Assembly: GCA_963965975.1 (NCBI GenBank)
Contig: OZ014418.1
Coordinates: 508,501 to 572,500, forward strand
Length of the DNA: 64,000 nucleotides
Origin: Xestospongia bergquistia
Lineage: Eukaryota > Porifera > Demospongiae > Haplosclerida > Petrosiidae
Direction: 5' to 3'
The notes beneath the pieces were generated by a model. The model saw only the letters and a list, made by a program, of their open reading frames with translations. It made no database searches and was not told where the DNA came from. The translations under genes were made by a program, and so were the position numbers. Shown here piece by piece: positions 14,595 to 33,654 of this stretch. Within the stretch, counting starts at the first letter, position 1, and each line of letters starts with the position of its first letter.

Positions 14595-16409
14595 ATGGCT
14601 GCTGTGAAAATCAATAACGGGAGAGAGTGGAAACAATTACTAAGCAGCGTAGACACTATCTTGTGTGACTGTGATGGTGCGTAAGCAATGATAAAAAATT
14701 AGCTTGCAGGGTCCATAGACTACACCTACTTCTTGACAGTGCTATATTATACACTTGACAAGACCCTCCCTCTCTTAATACTTTTAGGAGTGCTATGGGT
14801 TGGGAATGCTGAACCAGTCCCTGGGGCAAAAGAAGCACTTGCCTTCATTCGCAGTATGGTGGGTGGTTGATTATAATGTTTTTCTTAAGTTCTGCTTGGG
14901 TGTATTTGATTGATAAGTCCCACTCTCAATTTAAATTGCAAAGCAACTTAATATTAATAGTTTCTCGTATAGGGCAAGAAAGTCTGTTTTATTACAAACA
15001 ACAGCAGCAAATCGAGAGCAGAACATTTGAAAAAGATCCATCAGTTAGGGTTTGAAGCATACGAGGTAAAACAAAATGAATAATTTTAAATCAAATATTC
15101 ATAGGTTAATTGTCAATCATATGTAACTATGAATATCATTATAACAATCTCTTAATAGGTGTTTTAAAATATTGATTTAATACTTAAGGTATTGACTATA
15201 TCTGTGCCAACATAGTTAGTATTTTGTTTTAATACTTTTGAGCCAATGTTTACATTAGGTATTGACTATTTGTTTATAACAAACAATAACTCAAGAGTTG
15301 TGGTTAGAGTATGTATTTTGTTCAATAATTATTTATAACAAAGTGACATTGTTTCTGCAGCTGCTGACAATTATACTATTTTCCATAATTAGAGTGGGTG
15401 TTAAAACCTCATTAATAATTAAGTTATTTCAGACACACACACCCTTTTTTCTTGTCTTTTAGAATGAAGTTTATCACAGTGGATATGTTGCAGCATACTA
15501 TCTTAAACATTTTGCAAAGTATAGTGGGAAAGTCTATCTGATGGGTGTGTCTGGTACCAAGTGTGAACTGGAATCAATGGGGTTTACATGTATAGGCACT
15601 GGACCTGATCCTATTGAAGGTACCATGGATGACTGGCTTAATCTACAATTAGATACTGATGTAAGTTGAGATACTTTTTCTATAATGTCATTTTGGACAA
15701 TGTTATTTAGGTGGGAGCAGTCGTGGTTGGTTATGACCATCACATTAGTTATATGAAACTAATACGAGCGTCTTCATACCTCACTAATCCTGACTGTTTA
15801 TTCATTGCTACTAATGAAGACTCCAAACTTCCCACTTCTAAACAGAACATAAGAATAGCAGGTACTATAATAACTCATATTACAACCTTTTAAGTTATTA
15901 AAATGGTTTTTGTAGTGTGGTCACAAATTGGTTTTTATATATCAGCCAATGGGAGTTTGATTGTGTGATTTGTAATCTCACCCCTCAGGCACGGGAAGCA
16001 TTGTATCAGCTGTTCGTGTTGCAGCTGAAAGAGAGCCGATTGTAGTAGGCAAGCCATGGTCACCTATGTTTGATTGTATAGCTCAGAAGTAAGATGATAT
16101 GTGTAAGTATGTGTTATCATATGTCACTTGTTTATTATAGTATTGATCTTAATCCTGCTAGAACTTTAATGATTGGTGATAGGTATGTAAACTATATTAA
16201 CAGCATTTGGCATTCCATCCATCCATTCATCTCAATGTATATTCAGGTTGGATACAGATATCCTTTTTGGACGACACAACAAATTGAAAACTCTTTTAGT
16301 ATTAACAGGAATACAGTGTGAAACTGATCTTTCTTCCTGTCCTGAAAACCAAATTCCAGACTATTATACTGACTCAATAGCTGACATCCTTTCTATAGAA
16401 GAACAGTAA
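14595..16409 (+). CDS. PGP: Phosphoglycolate / glycerol-3-phosphate phosphatase (HAD family)
   Basis: Eight exons (14595-14676, 14788-14858, 14973-15065, 15463-15660, 15711-15861, 15989-16088, 16141-16182, 16247-16409) give 299 aa, close to the usual 300-320. HAD motif I is DCDGVLW with the nucleophile Asp, motif II FITNNSSKSRAEHLKK, motif III the lysine in VGKPW, motif IV MIGDRLDTDILFG. The substrate-cap stretch GAVVVGYDHHISYMKL matches animal PGP. The enzyme hydrolyses 2-phosphoglycolate and glycerol-3-phosphate in the cytosol. The related pyridoxal phosphatase PDXP is the alternative; motif wording and the C-terminal VPDYYTDSIADIL-like end favour PGP. Confidence 0.92.
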
Positions 16410-16683
16410 CAATGTACTTTGAACTATTTATTGATGGGATAATAGCTAGATATGTGGACACACACATAATGTAAACTGCTGTAGGAAATCTTGTGCAAAC
16501 ATTGTGCAAGGAGGCTATTAATGATATTCATAGCGTTAATTATTTTATGATAAACCAATCAATTTTAAAAAAATGAGGGGTGTGTCTAGTGAAATTCAAG
16601 CCAAAATGAGTATTTGAAAGATAGTTACGTTTCTTTTCAATTTAGACAAGATCTCTGGAAGACTGTGACTAAGAAAGGCGGTC

Positions 16684-19600
16684 ATGGATCCTTTATTAGA
16701 TCTGTTTAGCAATGAAGATGGAAATGAGAAGAAAGACAGTCTTCCACCTGAGGTGAATTCTTTTTCCACTCTTGTAAATAGTAATTATTTTGAATTCTCA
16801 TTTGATATAGATTGAGGAAGGCAATGTTGAGTACAAACTAAAGTTACTCAATCCGAGTACATCTCGTTTTGAGCACTTAGTCACACAAATGAAGTGGCGT
16901 TTACAGGAGGGCAGAGGCGAGGCAATCTACGAGATTGGTGTCGCTGACTCTGGAGTTCTGACAGGACTGAACGAAGAAGAACTAAGAATATCACTAGATA
17001 CTCTGAATCGAATGGCCCAGAGGTAAATTATTATTATCTAAAGTAATAAGAGTTATATATCTGTTTATGAAAACAGTCACTTTAGATAACCATCTTTTAC
17101 TAGTAACATTAGATGCATCATTAAGTGTATTGTTGCATGTGTCTGGGTGGAGTTATTTAAGTGGTGTATATACAGTGTGTTTTGTCTGTCACTTTAGACT
17201 TGGAGCTACTGCTACTGTTCTTCGAAAGAGGGAAGTAATTCAGGCTGGTCCTGAGCAACGATGGGTAGCAGAAGTCCTTGTGCGCAAAGTCCCTGATGAC
17301 CAACAGGTAAAATTTTAGTGTCGTCATAGAAACACCTGTTGTTAATTAGTTGCAATAATAATCAACATAATTATAAGCAGCTGGTTCTGCTAGTCTCATC
17401 CCCAGACTGCTGGTGTGGTAGTCTAGGGATGAGACTGAACTTTGCAGCTGTAAACAACTATTTTATTCCTTGTACAGTTCCTTGATATACGGCTAGCTGT
17501 CTTGGGTAACATGGAAGCTGGTAAGAGTACGCTATTAGGGGTTCTTACTCAAGGAGAACTTGATAATGGGCGAGGCAAAGCTCGGTTGAATTTATTTAGA
17601 CATCTTCATGAAATCCAGTCTGGACGTACATCATCTATATCACACGAGATAATGGGCCTCACATCTCAAGGACAGGTAGCTCCTTTAATTATATCTATTT
17701 GGAAATGTCCCAGAATGTCTAATCCCAAAATGTCTAATCCCAGAATGTCTAACAGGTGATAAACTTTGCACGCTACATTTACATACATTCTTAGTTAACT
17801 GATATAACACTTTCTAGCTATCTAATCTATTATAGTACTAAAGTCTATTGGTCTTGAAATACTCTTTGTTATATTAACACCTCAGTTATCACCTTTAGAC
17901 ATTTTGGGAATGTTCTTACTTTTATTCTTGAGAGTAATGCTCTTAAATCTTTAACTTTGTCACCTTCCTTTCTTCATATGACAGTGATGTTTGCTGAGTT
18001 CTTCCATGGGTTGTACCCACATGGAGAGGTACACTCATAGCTTTGGCATACAAAGCCACACCCTCATGACCTACACTTTGATACATCATACTGTACCTGT
18101 TCCTCTGTAATTAAACAAATCATTGTAACTAAAAATCAAATGAAACAACTCAATGTCTAATTGAAGAAATGTATGATTCAATGTTTAGTTAACTGATATA
18201 ACACTTTCTAGCTATCTAATCTATTATAGTACTAAAGTCTTGCTCTTGAAATACTCTTTGTTATATTAACACCTCAGTTATCACCTTTAGACATTCTGGG
18301 AATAACTCATTTATTTTTCTGTCAATATTTTTTTAGGTTGTTAATTATTTAACTCATGGTAGTGCTGAAGAAATATGCGAAGCATCAGCTAAACTTATAA
18401 CATTCATTGATCTTGCTGGTCATCACAAGTATTTGAAAACAACAGTATTTGGTCTAACAGCTCGTAGGCCAGATCTAGCCATGTTAGTTGTTGGAGCTAA
18501 TTCAGGTGTAGGTGAGGTATCATTCTCTTTATAAATACATTTTATTTTCATCATCAACAATTAATAGTTTACAACTATCATTTTACCGTCTATCAGATAT
18601 TTTTAAATCTGAAAACTTAGGAATAAATTATTAAAAAACCGCGCAATATTAGCATTGCCAAGGTAGAAAGCTTATTGCAATGAAGGGGATGTAGCTCAGC
18701 GGTAGAGCGCTTGCTTCGCATGTAAGAGGCCCCGGGTTCGATTCCCGGCATCTCCACGCCTTTTTTTTTTGCTTTTTGTACTTTAATAGTAAACATTCTT
18801 TTTCCTATTTAGTGGGTACAACTTGTGAACATTTAGGATTTTGTGTTGCTCTACGACTACCAATGTTTGTAGTAGTCAGTAAAATCGACTTGTGTTCTAA
18901 AGAACAAGTTGACACTGTCGTAAAACAGCTGGAAGAAGTATTGACAAATCCCGGCTGTAACAAAGTACCAAGGCTAGTCAAAACTGAGAATGATGTTTAT
19001 GCTATAGCGCAGAAAATTAGTGAAAACAGGTATTTAATTGAGTGTTTTCATCAATTGCTATATCTAATGTATTTCTTAGCATATGTCCTATATTTTTAGT
19101 ATCTAATGTTACTGGACAAAACCTAGAGTTGATCACCAAGTTTCTCAATGCTGTTCCCAAACAACACCCACACCATCAACTGGAACAGCGACAACTTGAG
19201 TTCTTAGTTGATGTAATATACAATATACCGGAAGTAGGGACTGTAGTTGGTGGTACTCTAACAAGGTAAGATATATCGGAGGATTTAGTAACTAATAATG
19301 CTTTGCTGGTTATCAGTGGTACAATCAGAGAGGGAGATAAGGTACAAGTTGGTCCAAATGAGGAGTGTAAGTTTAAAGTGACCGAAGTCTCTTCAATTCA
19401 TCGCTATCGTTCCCCATGTCGTCTTGTGAAAGCAGGCCAGGCAGCAACATTAGCTTTGAAGGATATCGACAGATCTATTGTTAGAAAGGTATTGTCTCCT
19501 TATCAGTGAATGAATGGATAAACAGATAGATAAATGGATGAATAGTTTGATCTTTAAACTGATACAAACTCTTTTTAGGGTACAGTTCTTCTTGCTCCTC

Positions 19601-20170
19601 AAGTTCAACCTTTAGAGATAGCCAAGAGTTGTTGGAAATTTGTCGCTCATGTTTTTTTATTACATCACACTGGGTCAGGAGTAAAGAAAGGATTTCAAAC
19701 AATGCTCTATGTGGCATCAGCCATGCAGACAGCCATTGTTGATATAATAGAAGGAAATGAAGTATGTAGAAACATGTGATGGAATTAGTTACAACTTGAC
19801 TTTGTAAATATTGTTTGTCTAACTTAACAGACAGAACAGTAACTGTCTCACTTTACATTCTACAAATAATTAGAATAACTTTAGTAGTATAACTAATACT
19901 CTATATCAATTTGCATTACCAAATTTGATAATTCTAATACTATCATTTCTTTCTTCCTCTATATACTAGGATTGTTTACTACAAGGACAAAAAGCTTGTG
20001 TCCATTTTCGATTCCAGAGACATCCAGAGTTTTTAAGAATTGGTTGGAGAATTTTATTCCGTAACGAACGAACACGAGGTATGGGAGAAATCAAGAGATT
20101 ACTTACTGCTGACGATGAGTGTCCACCACCTGTAGAAGTGACTATACTACCATCTTCGATAGATAGATAG
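16684..20170 (+). CDS. GTPBP1/GTPBP2-type translational GTPase
   Basis: Ten exons (16684-16752, 16811-17022, 17198-17306, 17478-17675, 18337-18511, 18813-19029, 19080-19265, 19317-19488, 19579-19761, 19970-20170) give 573 aa. G-motifs are visible: G1 [13 protein letters not shown]3 [16 protein letters not shown]4 SKID, followed by domain II (VGTVVGGTL) and domain III beta-barrels as in EF-Tu-like GTPases. The wording is that of the GTPBP1/2 subfamily, whose members associate with elongating ribosomes and exosome-linked mRNA decay. Human GTPBP1 and GTPBP2 cannot be separated here. The intron at 17676-18336 holds a displaced DPH6 exon-3 copy with MITE ends, and the intron at 18512-18812 holds a tRNA-Ala gene. 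Confidence 0.92.
17707..17911. mobile_element. MITE-like element, GTPBP-intron copy
   Basis: Three tandem TCCCAGAATGTCTAA-type units at 17707-17752 lead into AGGTGATAA. The inverted terminus TTATCACCTTTAGACATTTT sits at about 17887-17906. Interior sequence from 17791 matches the DPH6-intron element from 7865 onward. Confidence 0.55.
17920..18104 (-). pseudogene. Displaced, frameshifted copy of DPH6 exon 3
   Basis: This stretch matches DPH6 exon 3 (7995-8179) nearly base for base, in the same orientation relative to the plus strand and so antisense to the host GTPBP gene. It carries a 1-base loss (CCTTCCTTTCTTC versus CCTTCCTTTTCTTC) and a 1-base gain (CTGTACCTG versus CTGTCCTG), so it is not a usable exon. 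Flanking DPH6 intron sequence was copied too, from 17791 to 18130. Confidence 0.85.
18126..18303. repeat. Second copy of DPH6-intron / MITE sequence
   Basis: It matches 7807-7983 of the DPH6 intron and joins the previous block at a shared TAACT. It ends in the same TTATCACCTTTAGACATTCT terminus. Confidence 0.7.
18685..18756 (+). tRNA. tRNA-Ala (anticodon CGC)
   Basis: A 72-nt cloverleaf: acceptor GGGGATG pairs with CATCTCC and discriminator A; D-arm GTAGCTCAGCGGTAGAGC; anticodon stem CTTGC/GTAAG around loop TTCGCAT, anticodon CGC at 18717-18719; T-arm CCGGGTTCGATTCCCGG. The G3:U70 wobble pair, the alanine identity element, is present. No intron and no encoded CCA. It sits in the sense orientation inside a GTPBP intron and is followed by ten T residues. 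Confidence 0.96.
18761..18770 (+). terminator. RNA polymerase III T-run terminator of tRNA-Ala
   Basis: Ten consecutive T residues begin 5 nt after the tRNA 3' end. Confidence 0.85.
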
Positions 20171-20290
20171 AGCACTTTATAATATTTTATACACAAAATA
20201 TATATGAGTTATTATTAGAAGCCATTAACTTAAAATGTCTGATCAACTAACTATAAAACTACTCTCATTCTCCTTCCTATAATTATTATA

Positions 20291-21130
20291 TCATGTAGGT
20301 CTTAATACTTCTATATCTTGAGGTGCATCAGTCACAAGATCTGGCCGAGATGGATACATTACTAATAACTTGTCTGCTTCGTCAACAACCTTTACTTGTT
20401 CTACGATAAGTTCACGTGGACCTTGATATGTACTAAGGGGTGTGGCCACAGGAGGAAGTGGAGAGGCCTGTGAGGGAAAATGATGATACCAGATGACAAT
20501 TAATTTATTGACTACTTCTAGAATGGGTGGAGCTGAATTTGATCTCAAACCAATTCTAATCATACTAAATAGAAGGGTATCCATTGCTGTTTTAGCATCT
20601 GCTAAACTTGTTGATGATGTCACTTCAATAAGGATGTCTCTAGTTAGTTCAGTTATCTGAGAGAGAGAAGGAGAGTAATGGTTAATCTGACAAAGAAAAT
20701 GTCATTTACTTTGGATGTTTCAGAGTTAGTAAGAGGAGGTAACGAAATAACTGTGCCACTGTTATCCACAAGATGTACCATCTGGGTTGGATCAACCATG
20801 GGCAAAAACCTATGTAGAAAATATTAAATTTAGTAAGAATAATTTTAATACTTACTTGCTAATTTGAGCAGCTGCCATGTCAATGCTGTAAGGTTTATGA
20901 CCTCCTCGTGATTGGTCTGGTTTGTTCTTGTTCACGTAAGACAGGAATTGTCTGGCAGTTGTAACTTGACTCCAACCGAGAGGTTGGAAGTTAATTTTTT
21001 CAGCCATACGACAGTTATAAGTAAGAGGGAGGGTAACTGAACTGAGAGAGTGAGTTGCTATGGTAGCTAATCTTCTTCTCTTGCAAACAGTCTCATGAAG
21101 TTTTGTCTTGAGAGAGAGAGAGAGAGAAAG

Positions 21131-21181
<51 letters not shown>

Positions 21182-22378
21182 GAGAGAGAGAGAGAGCCAT
21201 GTTATAGTGACCTCAATTAATGTGAGGGTACTAGATTTACAATTACTATAGTTTCTAGTAAGGATAATAGCATGGGACTTTACCTATTGGTCTATAAAAG
21301 GATATATGTAATCACAAATAGAGACATATCTGTCATGTTCAAACATACTTTCTATATGATCTCATACCTGTAGTGTTATAAACATCCTATAAGTATCCTC
21401 TTCAGACAATGTTAGATTTCTTACTACAGCACATACCAAATATGGTCGTATTTGACGGGCAATATTCATTGATTTCACAACAACATATTGTGATGGTCGT
21501 ACTACTCTAATTGTTAATTTAGTTTGAGAAAATTCAACTTGAACTTCATCTTCTCCACTTTCATCTTCTTGGGGTGTGGCAACTCCACCCTTCTTCTTTT
21601 TTCCTTTCCCTTTCACTGCTTTGGGAGCTTTAGAACCAAGATAGTCAAGGACAGCCTTGGGCTTGGTGGCACCAAACTGTCCTAGTATTTTAACAAGTCG
21701 TTTGTCTTGTAGAGGGTTGTCTTCAAATAACATTGTCTTTAACTTGGTACACTGGGACATCTCATGAGGTAAGGACAAAAGGGCGTTGTGTGTCATCTCT
21801 AGTGTCTTAAGTGCAGTCATGTGACCTATATCGCCAGATAATATCTCCACATCATTATAAGGAGCTATTAATTCAGCTAGATTAGGACTTTTGTACACAA
21901 ACTGTGGTAAGACTGTTAGTTCGTTACTAGCTATATTAATATGTTGTAAAGATGGAAATGGTATTTCCTCATCGTTAGATGGAAAAGAATCGTTTGTTAA
22001 TTTGTTGTTGCCAAGTAACAATTTTTGAAGTGACATTAACTGGTACAGTCCTTGTGGGAGGAGCTTGATGTGATTGTGGGAGACGTCTAATAAACGTAGT
22101 TTGGTGAGTGATCCCACCTCTTCTGGGAGGCTCTCTAGTCCATTGTGGGTTAAAATTAGCTCCAAAAGGTAATTTAATTGATTGACGAGGGGGTTCATTT
22201 CCTTCATGTTCAAAAAGCCTGACAAACGAAGGTGATTTAACCCTCGGACTTTAAATAAAGTCTCATCTTGCCATGTTTCTATGGCAACTGCATCTTTCTC
22301 TTCATAAGCTTCTCTCTTGACTGTAAGCTCTCTTTTTCCGGCAGTAGCTGCCTCTTTGAAGAGACCACTCCAAGCCAT
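20291..22378 (-). CDS. LRRC47: Leucine-rich repeat protein with B3/B4 domain, LRRC47
   Basis: Four exons on the minus strand (22378-21368, 21106-20856, 20809-20710, 20656-20291) give 575 aa, close to human LRRC47. The N-terminal half has six or more leucine-rich repeats (LLELILTHNGLESLPEEVG, LRLLDVSHNHIKLLPQGL). A basic linker KGKGKKKKGG follows, then a B3/B4-like domain as in the PheRS beta subunit (IRPYLVCAVVRNL, ETVCKRRRLATIATH, YNCR, KPYSIDMAAAQ). In humans LRRC47 is associated with eEF2/ribosome function; its biochemical role is poorly defined. The start at 22378 is chosen because it has the ATAATGGC context; an in-frame ATG at 22405 would add nine residues. Confidence 0.9.
21110..21196. 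repeat. (GA)n/(CT)n microsatellite forming a splice-acceptor pyrimidine tract
   Basis: About 87 bp of nearly pure GA, reading (CT)n on the coding strand and ending directly at the acceptor CAAG of LRRC47 exon 2 at 21106. Confidence 0.9.
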
Positions 22379-22498
22379 TATGGATGAGAATGGATTGAGT
22401 CTCAATGTTGCAATAGCATACCACGTGACACTGCCGGTAATTTGGCGGGAAATAAAAGAAAGGTGGTACTAAAGACTAACAGCTGGTCACTTACCATA
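22379..22498. promoter_or_regulatory. Shared divergent promoter LRRC47 / MCM5
   Basis: 120 bp between the two opposed start codons; no TATA box. GGCGGGAA at about 22444-22451 resembles an E2F site (TTTGGCGGGAA), which would fit a replication gene such as MCM5. Confidence 0.55.
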
Positions 22499-25665
<3,167 letters not shown>

Positions 25666-25757
25666 GTACATCTCTCTATGATGATTTAACTTCATTTTGT
25701 TTAAGAACAAATAAATAAACAAAAAGATCAATATTAAAAAAATTTAATCAGTTACTC

Positions 25758-30735
<4,978 letters not shown>

Positions 30736-31090
30736 GATCGAGTGAGACCTATCAGAAATCCATGAAAAATCAGTAGGTGTGGTCTATAAGATAAAAACAC
30801 AACAATATGAGTTATTTTTTCTCTTTATACTCACTTCAGTCCAACAATTTTCAGACATGGTTGCAGCAAATATAAGAGCTCTGAGACTTTCTAGCAATTA
30901 GAATTTTATTTATCTACTGCTACAATATCAATAGGTCGCTGTGATCATGACGTTCGAAGGACGTTGCACTTTGCAGTGCAGCAATGATGAAACGTACTTA
31001 CAGCGTTTCTAGCTCCGCCATGTGCAAGTGACGTCATCACTCAGAACACGTGTTATTGTGTGAGGGTGTGAGAAGTGATCAAGAGAAAGA
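30736..31090. promoter_or_regulatory. Divergent promoter region ICE1 / RBM8A
   Basis: 355 bp between opposed start codons. It contains a CACGTG-like ACACGTGTT (near 31046) and TGACGTCA-like GTGACGTCATC at about 31028-31038, a candidate CREB/ATF site. The 5' leaders of both genes probably lie inside. Confidence 0.5.
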
Positions 31091-31604
31091 ATGGCGGCGG
31101 GTATTACAGACTATCCTATGGACGATTCTGTAGAGAAAGTCAAATCAGCAGCTAGAATGAGGAAAGGGCGAGGATTTGGTGATCAAGACAGAGACTATGA
31201 AAAACTACAATACGAATCTATTGAGAGTACTGAAGGTCCTGGACCTATGAGGTTAGATTAAGCCTTTTAGAGGCGTGGCTAGCCACACCCACTAATATTC
31301 CCACTATAGATCTATTGAAGGTTGGATCCTGTTTGTGACGGGTGTTCATGAAGAAGCTCAAGAAGACGAAATTATGGATAAGTTCTCCGAGTTTGGTGAA
31401 GTTAAAAACATTCATGTTAATTTAGACCGTCGTACTGGGTTTCTTAAAGGTTATACATTAGTTGAATATGAGACTTATAAAGAGGCTCAACAAGCTATAT
31501 CTTCACTCAATGGATCGGAGTTACTGGGACAGACTATCCAAGTAGACTGGGCTTTTATTAAACACCCCAAGAGTGCTAGAAGATCGTTAGGAGGTGGGCG
31601 GTAA
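31091..31604 (+). CDS. RBM8A: Exon junction complex RNA-binding protein Y14
   Basis: Two exons (31091-31251, 31310-31604) give 151 aa, against 174 in human. After an acidic/basic N-terminus (KGRGFGDQ) the RRM shows RNP2 [12 protein letters not shown] and RNP1-like [19 protein letters not shown], then [13 protein letters not shown], all diagnostic of Y14. A short basic Arg/Ser/Gly tail ends the protein. Y14 pairs with MAGOH in the exon junction complex laid down 20-24 nt upstream of spliced junctions, affecting mRNA export, localisation and decay. The intron is 58 bp. Confidence 0.95.
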
Positions 31605-31807
31605 CCACTTAGTTGAGTATCTTATTATTAATTAACTCTCTATCTTTCGTCAACTTGGTACCTATTATATATAATAATAATTAACTACTATTTGTTAAAA
31701 TATAATGACATTTTTTCTAACATTTTTGAAATGTCTAAAAACTAACTTTTTGTGTAAGATTTACGGAGCTGAAGTCCCGTAAACTTATTGCCCACGTGGT
31801 GAAAAGC

Positions 31808-33169
31808 ATGGGAAGGAAGAAAAGAATAGCAAGAAAAAATAACTCTAAGACAGCAGATATTGACTGCGATGATGAGAGCAAACTAGAAAAATGGGATGTG
31901 AATAAAGAAGGATTTTATAAAGACGAAATAGATACTTGGCACGATGAGAAAGAACAGCTTCTGTTAAACTCTACGGGAGACCAACCATTAAAGCCAGCTA
32001 GCTACTCTGAAAATGATGAATCTGACGAGGAAGTATTGGCGCTGAAACTATCTGATAGTGAAGAAGAAGAGGAAGAGAGTGACAATGATGAAGGAGGAGA
32101 TAAAGATTTAGGGCCATCAGATCGAGCTTGGGGTCAACGTAAGGAAGCATTTTATGATACTGATTATATTGATGGTCAAGGAGATGACTCGTCTGATGAT
32201 CTGTTAGCTGAAGAAGAAGAACGTGAAGCGCTTACGTTACAACGTCGTATGATCGACACACTTCATGATCAGGATTTTGGTCTAGAGAGCTTGCCTGCTA
32301 TAAATGAGACTCTTCCAGAATCACCTGACAAAAAAAGGACCATAAATATACCACAAGAACCATTGTTGCTAAGCAAGGAAGAACGGTTTGTCTTGATACA
32401 AGAGGAGTGGCCTGAATTTCTCGAACTCCATAGTGATTTCATGTCTAAAACACAGCACATGACAAAGTCACTATATCCATTGATTAAAATATTAAGAACA
32501 CATCCTAAACTTATCTCAAATGATGGTTCTACTTTATTAAGACAATTAATGAACCTGCATCATTTATATTGTGCTAACGTACTCTTCTATTTGACACTAC
32601 GTGCCAGTCAGGCATCTGTAGAGGAACACCCTGTTATTCAAAGAATAATTCAATTGAGAGAACTTTTTGGACAGCTGGAAACACAGTTGCCAGAAAACGC
32701 TAAAGAGCTGCTAGAGAATGCTGTAGCTACCTTTGTAGATAAGAGTGATTTAGATCCGGAGATAGGAGTAAGAAAGAAAGGTGGGGCTAAACGAAAGAGA
32801 GATGATCATCCTGGTGTTGAAACTGCCAGTGATCCTTTTGAATATTATCTAAAAGTAAAGAGAATAAAAGAGGCAAAAAAAGCTAAGACCAAGAGTTTCC
32901 AAGAAGAACTGTCTGATGTGGAATACATCGAGGAGGAGGATGGAGAAGAAAAAAGAGCAATAACTTACCAAATAGCTCGTAATAAAGGGTTAACCCCAAA
33001 ACGCAAGAAGGAGCAAAGAAATCCAAGAGTCAAACATCGTAAGAAATTTGAAAAAGCACTTGGTAAATATAAACATGTTGTACGTCCAGTGGAGAGGGAG
33101 ATAGTTCGATATGGAGGGGAAAAAGGAGGTATAAGATCTCGTGTAGCAAGGAGTGTGAAAATAAAATAA
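31808..33169 (+). CDS. UTP3: Small-subunit processome protein UTP3/SAS10
   Basis: A single exon of 453 aa, starting at ATG 31808 (MGRKKRIARKN); no upstream ATG is in frame. Features in order: basic N-terminus, acidic low-complexity stretch (DSEEEEEESDNDEGG), a central Sas10/Utp3/C1D domain (WPEFLELHSDF, HLYCANVLFYLTLRA), and a C-terminal Sas10 domain (NPRVKHRKKFEKALGKYK, RYGGEKGGIRSRVARS). It acts in the nucleolus with the U3 snoRNP in early 18S rRNA processing. The lack of introns is notable in this intron-rich neighbourhood but is also seen for UTP3 elsewhere. Confidence 0.92.
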   Translation: MGRKKRIARKNNSKTADIDCDDESKLEKWDVNKEGFYKDEIDTWHDEKEQLLLNSTGDQPLKPASYSENDESDEEVLALKLSDSEEEEEESDNDEGGDKDLGPSDRAWGQRKEAFYDTDYIDGQGDDSSDDLLAEEEEREALTLQRRMIDTLHDQDFGLESLPAINETLPESPDKKRTINIPQEPLLLSKEERFVLIQEEWPEFLELHSDFMSKTQHMTKSLYPLIKILRTHPKLISNDGSTLLRQLMNLHHLYCANVLFYLTLRASQASVEEHPVIQRIIQLRELFGQLETQLPENAKELLENAVATFVDKSDLDPEIGVRKKGGAKRKRDDHPGVETASDPFEYYLKVKRIKEAKKAKTKSFQEELSDVEYIEEEDGEEKRAITYQIARNKGLTPKRKKEQRNPRVKHRKKFEKALGKYKHVVRPVEREIVRYGGEKGGIRSRVARSVKIK

Positions 33170-33654
33170 GAAAATTTAATCTAAAAATGTATTACCTTTT
33201 AATTTAGTAAACAAAAAAATTTTTTTTTGAAAATAAACGTCGTCATGGATTCCCTATAACTACATTAAATTGTAAAAATAGAAGTCATACCCTATGCTCT
33301 CAAATTCTTGAACAAAGTATTATATTTTGTATGAACTTTGACCTGTACTAGTGTACTCTCACAGAATGCTCATACCTACTGCAATGTTACCTCTGTCTCA
33401 TTTCAAGCACAGGACTTCTACAACTATTGCCTCATTGTTTTTATCACAGTCAGCATACAACAAGGTTTCATTTTTTTGGTTTTTTGAGTCAGCATTTTGT
33501 GTCTATGCAGGCATTTTGCCAACAAGGATTAGCCAACAAAAGGTTATAAATAACCAGCTGCATTTTGCACCATTTCCAACTCAAAAGGATAATATAATTT
33601 TAAAAAAACTATCTATTAAAAAGGAACAAAGTTTAAACTGTTGCCATGACAACA
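33170..33654. other. Convergent intergenic region UTP3 / ARMT1
   Basis: About 485 bp of 3' flank for two convergent genes. A 114-residue open frame on the plus strand (33351-33695) overlaps the ARMT1 3' end and has no family resemblance, so it is not called. Confidence 0.5.

Noticed and set aside
31796..31807. Upstream GTG start for UTP3
   Set aside because: Nuclear eukaryotic genes use ATG; ATG at 31808 gives the family-typical MGRKK beginning.
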